DNA of 64,000 bases from Sphaerisporangium sp040649355 (GTDB lineage: Bacteria; Actinomycetota; Actinomycetes; Streptosporangiales; Streptosporangiaceae), in NCBI RefSeq assembly GCF_043197795.1, contig NZ_JBICTU010000001.1, positions 310,001 to 374,000 of the forward strand, given 5' to 3'. Below the pieces are notes generated by a model. It was not told where the DNA came from and ran no database searches. It saw only the letters and a program-made list of their open reading frames with translations. The first letter of the stretch is position 1. Each line of letters begins with the position of its first letter. Position numbers and translations under genes: made by a program. Positions 59,335-64,000 of this stretch are shown piece after piece.

Positions 59335-61170
59335 TCACTTCCGGCGCAGGCGGAGACGACGAGTGCCGGCGAACAGGGTGGCCGAGACGGCGAACAGGGC
59401 GCCCACGAGAAGGGCCGCCAGCGAGCCGGCGTTCATGCCCGTGACACCCAGCGGCTGCTCGGCGCTCATCAGGCCCGTGTTGACCGGCAGGTCGCGGGTC
59501 ATCGAGCCGTTGACGACGCCGGAGGCCGGGGTACCGGAAAGAACCTTGCCCACGGGCCCGAGCGGGCTGTCGGCCGCGGGCGCCTGCGGCTTCTGGACCC
59601 CATCGGCGCGGCCCGGCGTCGCCGGGAGCTCGGGCAGGCCGAGCGCCTTCCCCAGCCCGCCGACCGGAAGCGCCTCACCGGACCCGCGCGTCAGCTCACT
59701 CGCCTCACCGGACCGTCGGTTCAGGTCGCCCGTGCCGCCGGACTGACGGGTCAGGTCGCCCGCCGCGCGCTCTCCCTGGAGGGCCGAAAGGAGGGGCGTC
59801 TCGGAGAGCAGACCGTAACCGGCTGGCCTGGCGCCGGAAACCTGGCCCGAGCTGCGCGCCCAGTGACCGTACCCTCCCTGACCGCCGTTGCCGCCGTTGC
59901 CGCCGCCCGCGTGAGCGCCGCCCAGGCAACCCGCCGCGGCGTCGCCGAGGACGGCCACCGCGTTGCCGCAGACGTTGATCGGCGCCGTGATCGGGGCGAC
60001 GATCTGGTTGCCGCCGAGGATGCTGTGGCGCCCGTCGGTGAGGTTGCCGCCCGCGCCGCGACCCCCGCCGCCCTTCACCGAAGCGCCGCCACGGCACCCG
60101 GAGAACGCCTCACCGAACACGGCGACGGAGTTGCCGCACACGTTGATCGGCGCCGTGATCGGAGCGACGATCTGGTTGCCCCCGAGCACCGAGGAGTGCC
60201 CGGACGTGCGGTTGCCACCCGCGCCGCCCCCACGACCGGCGGGCGGGACGCTGATGCCGCCCTCGCAGCCCGCGCTGCCGTTGCCGACGGCGTTGCCGCA
60301 GACGTTGATCGGCGCCGTGATCGGGGCGATGATCTGGTTGCCGCCGAGGATGCTGTGGCGCCCGTCGGTGAGGTTGCCGCCTGCCCCAGGGCCGCGTCGC
60401 GGGCCGTTCCCGTTGTAGCCGTTGCCGCCACCGCCACCCTTGACGTGCGCGCCGCCACGGCACCCGGAGAACGCCTCACCGAGCACGGCGACGGAGTTGC
60501 CGCAGATGTTGATCGGAGCGGTGATCGGAGCGACGATCTGGTTGCCGCCGAGGACGGAGGAGTGACCGGACGTACGGTTGCCACCCGCGCCCCGCCCGCC
60601 GCCGCCGTTCTGGACCGACGCACCACCCCGGCAGCCCGCGGTGGCCTCGCCGATGACCGCGACCGCGTTGCCGCAGGCGTTGATCGGAGCGTTGATCGGA
60701 GCGACGATCTGGTTGCCGCCGAGGACGCTGTGGCGCCCGTCGGTGAGGTTGCCGCCAGCGCCACCACCTCCGCCGCCGTTTCTCACGGTCGCGCCGCCCT
60801 GGCAACCGGCGTCGGACCGCCCGACCAGGGAGACGGCGTTGCCACAGGCGTTGACGGGGGCGCTGATCGGCGCGTTCACCTGGTTGCCGCCCAGCACGCT
60901 GCCGTGCCCGGAGGTGCTGCCCTGGATGCCGCCCGCGCCGGAGCCGCCCTGGACGGACGAGCCGCCACGGGACGAGGCCGACGACTCGCCCGCCACGGCG
61001 ACGGCGTTGCCGCTGATGTCGATGGGGATGTTGATCGGCAGGTTGATCTGGTTGCCGCCGCCCACCGAACCGCTGCCGGAGGTGTCGGCCAGAGCCGTAC
61101 CACTGCTGAGAGCCATGACGCCTACCGCAAGAAGAGCTGCGGGAGCGGAGCCCTTCGCCCACGTTCGCAT
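59335..61170 (-). CDS. Long chaplin with seven repeats and membrane anchor
   Basis: A 611-residue secreted protein with signal peptide, seven chaplin-like repeats (GGNQI..API.APINVCGN.VAV.G...GC.GG), a Pro/Gly-rich region, and a C-terminal helix plus basic tail (RRLRLRRK). Repeat 1 lacks both Cys; repeats 2-7 have one Cys each side of CGN...GC. Chaplins form amyloid-like surface layers on aerial hyphae; typical long chaplins have two repeats. Linkers alternate between GGNLTDGRHS and GGNRTSGHSS, indicating duplication as two-repeat units. There is no LPXTG sorting motif; the terminal helix replaces it. ATG 61170 has AAGGAG eleven bases upstream. Confidence 0.9.
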   Translation of the reverse strand: MRTWAKGSAPAALLAVGVMALSSGTALADTSGSGSVGGGNQINLPINIPIDISGNAVAVAGESSASSRGGSSVQGGSGAGGIQGSTSGHGSVLGGNQVNAPISAPVNACGNAVSLVGRSDAGCQGGATVRNGGGGGGAGGNLTDGRHSVLGGNQIVAPINAPINACGNAVAVIGEATAGCRGGASVQNGGGGRGAGGNRTSGHSSVLGGNQIVAPITAPINICGNSVAVLGEAFSGCRGGAHVKGGGGGNGYNGNGPRRGPGAGGNLTDGRHSILGGNQIIAPITAPINVCGNAVGNGSAGCEGGISVPPAGRGGGAGGNRTSGHSSVLGGNQIVAPITAPINVCGNSVAVFGEAFSGCRGGASVKGGGGRGAGGNLTDGRHSILGGNQIVAPITAPINVCGNAVAVLGDAAAGCLGGAHAGGGNGGNGGQGGYGHWARSSGQVSGARPAGYGLLSETPLLSALQGERAAGDLTRQSGGTGDLNRRSGEASELTRGSGEALPVGGLGKALGLPELPATPGRADGVQKPQAPAADSPLGPVGKVLSGTPASGVVNGSMTRDLPVNTGLMSAEQPLGVTGMNAGSLAALLVGALFAVSATLFAGTRRLRLRRK

Positions 61171-61406
61171 AACAGATCGCTCCTTGGTGATTTCTTGGGG
61201 GGAGTTCCTGACAGACCGCGAAGAGCACAAGGGGAAGCCACATGAGAGGCCGCACAGCCGCACGGTGGAGCCCGAGGTCGTCGCGAGACTGGAAATGACG
61301 TGTCACCCGCGCGGAGACGGCACAGGTCACTCCCGGGGGGAAGAGATCGGCAGCGCGCTCCGCTACCGGCCGGACAGCTCAGGTCGGGGCCGGTACAGAG
61401 GCGGGA

Positions 61407-62099
61407 TCAGTCGGGAGAGAAAGAAGGGTCATCCGCTGCGGTGCGGACGACAGGGGCGGGCGCACTCGCCGTGAGGACGGGCGCGACCATGAGCCGCGGG
61501 TCGAAAACAGACCTCGCGACATCCCCGAGACCCGGCCCGTACGGACCGGAGCCACCACCCCGGGGAACGAAGCCATTGTCCCCGGCTGAGTGGTCGGCGG
61601 TGGATGGTGCGGGAAGAGCGGGCTTCGACTGGCTGGTGAGCCCGTCGACGGTCCGCCCGGCCATCGCCCCGGCGTCTGCCAGGGCGCTGTCGCTGACCGT
61701 GGGGAAACCGCCGGCCAAGGCCGACCCGGCAGCGACATGAGGGGGTGTGGAGACGGAATGATCCGCCGCTCCGGCCTTGGCGGCCTTCGCGGCGTCGGAC
61801 TGGCCGACCCTGATCGTTTTAGAGGCTTCGACAGCCGGCGCGCGACCCGCGGGGATGTGGGCATCCGCGACCGCGGGAGAGGCGCCTAGACAGGCGAAGA
61901 GAACGCTCAGGAGCCAGCCGGCGGCGATCAGGCCGCCGATGGCCAGCAGACGACCGAACCGGGAGCCGGCCACGAACCGTGCCATCCGGTTTTCCCGCGT
62001 CACGATCGCCTGGGCCTGACCGCCTGAAGCGGTCACGGGCACGCATGGAGTGACGGCGGGCGACTCAGCCCTCCGCCGCCCTTTCGGCATGCGTGCCAC
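61407..62099 (-). CDS. Hypothetical protein with signal-anchor, upstream of the chaplin
   Basis: Up to 230 residues. One membrane segment (FGRLLAIGGLIAAGWLLSVL) precedes an Ala/Ser/Pro-rich low-complexity exported tail without Cys. Not recognised. GTG 62099 has GGGGAGG four bases upstream; starts at 61985 or 62090 are possible. It precedes the chaplin gene on the same strand by 236 bp, so a shared surface role is possible but unproven. Confidence 0.6.
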   Translation of the reverse strand: MARMPKGRRRAESPAVTPCVPVTASGGQAQAIVTRENRMARFVAGSRFGRLLAIGGLIAAGWLLSVLFACLGASPAVADAHIPAGRAPAVEASKTIRVGQSDAAKAAKAGAADHSVSTPPHVAAGSALAGGFPTVSDSALADAGAMAGRTVDGLTSQSKPALPAPSTADHSAGDNGFVPRGGGSGPYGPGLGDVARSVFDPRLMVAPVLTASAPAPVVRTAADDPSFSPD

Positions 62100-62218
62100 G
62101 TGACCTCCCCGAACTCCTCGATCAACCCATTCGCAGGGCAGATCATCGGACCAACCCCTCAACGGAAAGTTACCGTAGCAGCACCAGGAGTGATGGCAAC
62201 GGTTTTTTGAGGAACACG

Positions 62219-63517
62219 TCAGGAGCCGTCGATGAAACGGTCAAGAACCCGGACCCCGAACTTGAGCGAATCCACCGGAACCCGCTCATCGATGCCGTGG
62301 AACATCCCGGAGAAGTCCAGGTCGGCGGGCAGCTTCAGCGGCGCGAATCCGAACCCCCGGATGCCCAGGCGGCTGAAGGCCTTGAGGTCCGTGCCCCCCG
62401 ACAGCGTGTACGGCACCGCCCGCGCGTCCGGGTCCTCCGCGTGCAGCGCGTCGGCCATCGCACGCACGAGAGGCCCTTCGAAGGCCGTCTCCACCGCGAC
62501 GTCGTGGTAGACGAACTCCCTGGTCACGTTGGGCCCCAGCAGGTCGTCCAGGGTCGTGAAGAACTCCTCCTCGTACCCCGGCAGGAAACGGCCGTCCACG
62601 TGCGCGGTGGCGGTCTGCGGGATCACGTTCGCCTTGTACCCGGCGGCGAGCATAGTCGGGTTCGCCGTGTTCCGAAGCGTCGCGCCGATCATGCGGGCGA
62701 GCGGGCCCAGCTTCGCGACCGTGGCTTCGGCGTCGCCGGCCTCCAGCTCGATGTCGAAGGCCTCGTGGAAGAAGGCCCGCACCGTCGGCGTAAGCCGTAC
62801 CGGCCACTCATAGCGCCCGATGCGTGCGACGGCCTCCGCCAGCTCCGTTACGGCGTTCTCGCTGTTCAGCATCGAGCCGTGCCCCGCGCGCCCGGCGGCG
62901 GTGAGCCTCATCCAGGCGATGCCCTTCTCGGCGGCCTCGATCAGGTAGAGCCGCCTGGCCTCGTCGACGGAGACGCTGAACCCGCCGACTTCGCCGATCG
63001 CCTCGGTGCATCCCTCGAACAGGTCCTTGTGCTCGGTGGACAGCCACTGCGCGCCGTAGTGGCCGCCGGCCTCCTCGTCCGCCGTGAACGCGAGCACGAT
63101 GTCGCGCGGCGGCCTGCGCCCCTCGCTCAGACGCTGCCGGACGACCGCGAGGATCATGGCGTCCATGTCCTTCATGTCCACCGCGCCGCGCCCCCAGACG
63201 CAGCCGTCGGCGATCTCCCCGCTCAGCGGGTGATGGGTCCAGTCGCCGGCGTTGAAAGGGACGACGTCAAGGTGCCCATGGAGCAGCAACGCCTCACGGC
63301 CGGGGTCGGCCCCCTGGATGCGGGCGATCACGTTGGCCCGTTTGCTGTCGCTCTCCAGGATCCGCGGCTCCAGCCCGACCTCGGCCAGCTTGCCCGCGAC
63401 GTACTCGGCGGCGATCCGTTCCCCCGGCCCCGCGTTGTCCCCTGCGTTCGTCGTATCTATGCGGATCAGGTCGCGGCACAGCTCGACGACCTCGTCCTCG
63501 GCATTGAACGCGGTCAT
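62219..63517 (-). CDS. M20-family metallopeptidase
   Basis: A 432-residue M20 peptidase/deacylase. Zinc-binding HGHLDVVP, WGRGAVDMKDMDAM, catalytic DEEAGG, and the dimerisation-region GRAGHGS. It hydrolyses peptide or acyl-amino bonds; the specific substrate is unknown. AAGGAG lies five bases before ATG 63517. Confidence 0.92.
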   Translation of the reverse strand: MTAFNAEDEVVELCRDLIRIDTTNAGDNAGPGERIAAEYVAGKLAEVGLEPRILESDSKRANVIARIQGADPGREALLLHGHLDVVPFNAGDWTHHPLSGEIADGCVWGRGAVDMKDMDAMILAVVRQRLSEGRRPPRDIVLAFTADEEAGGHYGAQWLSTEHKDLFEGCTEAIGEVGGFSVSVDEARRLYLIEAAEKGIAWMRLTAAGRAGHGSMLNSENAVTELAEAVARIGRYEWPVRLTPTVRAFFHEAFDIELEAGDAEATVAKLGPLARMIGATLRNTANPTMLAAGYKANVIPQTATAHVDGRFLPGYEEEFFTTLDDLLGPNVTREFVYHDVAVETAFEGPLVRAMADALHAEDPDARAVPYTLSGGTDLKAFSRLGIRGFGFAPLKLPADLDFSGMFHGIDERVPVDSLKFGVRVLDRFIDGS

Positions 63518-63875
63518 ACGTGCTCCTTCGGCTCGGTACGCGCTAACGCCCACCATCCTGCCGCCCAAGCACGCCCACAAGCATCCCGGCCTGCCGCGAA
63601 GCACCACCCACACCACCCCAGGCCCCCCACCCAAGCCACCCCAGGCCTGCCGCCCAAGCACCGCTCCAGCCACCCCGGCCCGCCCGCCCGAGGAGCCCAC
63701 CGCGCGTCCCGGCCCGCCGCCCGGGAAGACCTCCGGGCACCCCGGCTTCCGCCCAAGGAGACCCTCGGCACAGGCCCACCGCACCCGCGTCCGAATCCCG
63801 GTATGACGCAGTGCCCGTTGTTTGCTAACCTGGTGCAGCCGACGCGGGGAGACGTTCTCACGTGCAGGCACCACT
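63518..63875. repeat. Low-complexity degenerate repeats before tRNA-Leu
   Basis: From about 63545 to 63740 the sequence is a C-rich degenerate tandem array of units like CCACCCCGGCCTGCCGCCCAAGC. It has no gene. The tRNA-Leu promoter must lie at its right end. Confidence 0.65.
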
Positions 63876-63961
63876 GTCCGGGTGGCGGAATAGGCAGACG
63901 CGCTAGCTTGAGGTGCTAGTGCCCTTTACGGGGCATGGGGGTTCAAGTCCCCCCTCGGACA
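63876..63961 (+). tRNA. tRNA-Leu (GAG anticodon)
   Basis: A class II tRNA with a long variable arm: acceptor GTCCGGG/CTCGGAC (one G-U), anticodon stem CTAGC/GCTAG with loop TTGAGGT (anticodon GAG), variable arm TGCCCTTTACGGGGCA, and T arm GGGGG-TTCAAGT-CCCCC. CCA not encoded. Confidence 0.95.
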
Positions 63962-64000
63962 CGTACCTTTCGCACATGTGGGGGTCCGGTTGCAACTGGG

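Overview
The window is high-GC actinomycete chromosome, most likely from the Streptosporangiales (Streptosporangium, Microbispora, Nonomuraea and relatives). This rests on very GC-rich third codon positions, many GTG starts, a complete conservon signalling operon, paired XRE/DUF397 genes, a multi-repeat chaplin, and the actinobacterial core order topA, tmk, holB, RicT-type PSP1. The genus is inferred, not shown.

Layout. 1-8 kb: a formate-dehydrogenase-type molybdoenzyme cut by the left edge; an NfeD/flotillin pair; a Tat-type FAD oxidoreductase behind three 21-bp direct repeats; an acyltransferase; an SDR. 8-12 kb: a four-gene conservon (NIT-domain kinase, roadblock protein, DUF742, small GTPase). 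12.3-15.0 kb: a decaying peptidoglycan-precursor cassette (murA 3' fragment, intact serine hydrolase, frameshifted murB) between two ~70-bp direct repeats. 15-18.4 kb: a HicB-like protein, a DUF397/XRE pair, and a zinc-ribbon plus ATPase-fold operon. 18.5-21.5 kb: a truncated carboxylesterase, a histidine kinase without a response regulator, and an orphan roadblock protein. 21.5-26.3 kb: xylose catabolism (xylA-xylB) divergent from a ROK repressor, with a clear operator. 26.3-32.7 kb: VOC dioxygenase, STAS protein, TetR with two operators beside a broken MDR gene, multicopper oxidase, and a styrene/indole monooxygenase-type flavoprotein.

32.86-38.68 kb: a 5.7-kb island in a tRNA-Thr(CGT) gene. 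The 3' half of the tRNA, including a 24-bp identical core, recurs at the far end. The island carries an Eco29kI-type GIY-YIG endonuclease, a C5-cytosine methyltransferase with an overlapping Vsr gene, an XRE regulator and an RsbW-like ATPase. No integrase is visible.

38.7-46.3 kb: RpiR regulator, secreted M14 carboxypeptidase, secreted GH64 glucanase with two near-identical F5/8C domains and a LacI-type operator, a small secreted Cys protein, a winged-helix regulator, and a broken aminoglycoside-phosphotransferase-family gene. 46-64 kb is core-like: secreted tripeptidyl-type peptidase, PSP1/RicT protein, holB, an MFS-thymidylate kinase fusion, the efeUOB iron-uptake operon under a DtxR/IdeR-type iron box, topA, a DUF5703 protein, a seven-repeat chaplin, an M20 peptidase and tRNA-Leu(GAG).

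I see no convincing wholly new system. The most informative features are the tRNA-Thr restriction-modification island with its target-type site in the methyltransferase promoter, the decayed murA/hydrolase/murB cassette between direct repeats, the long chaplin with alternating linkers, and several well-defined operator palindromes. GC and codon comparisons are by eye.
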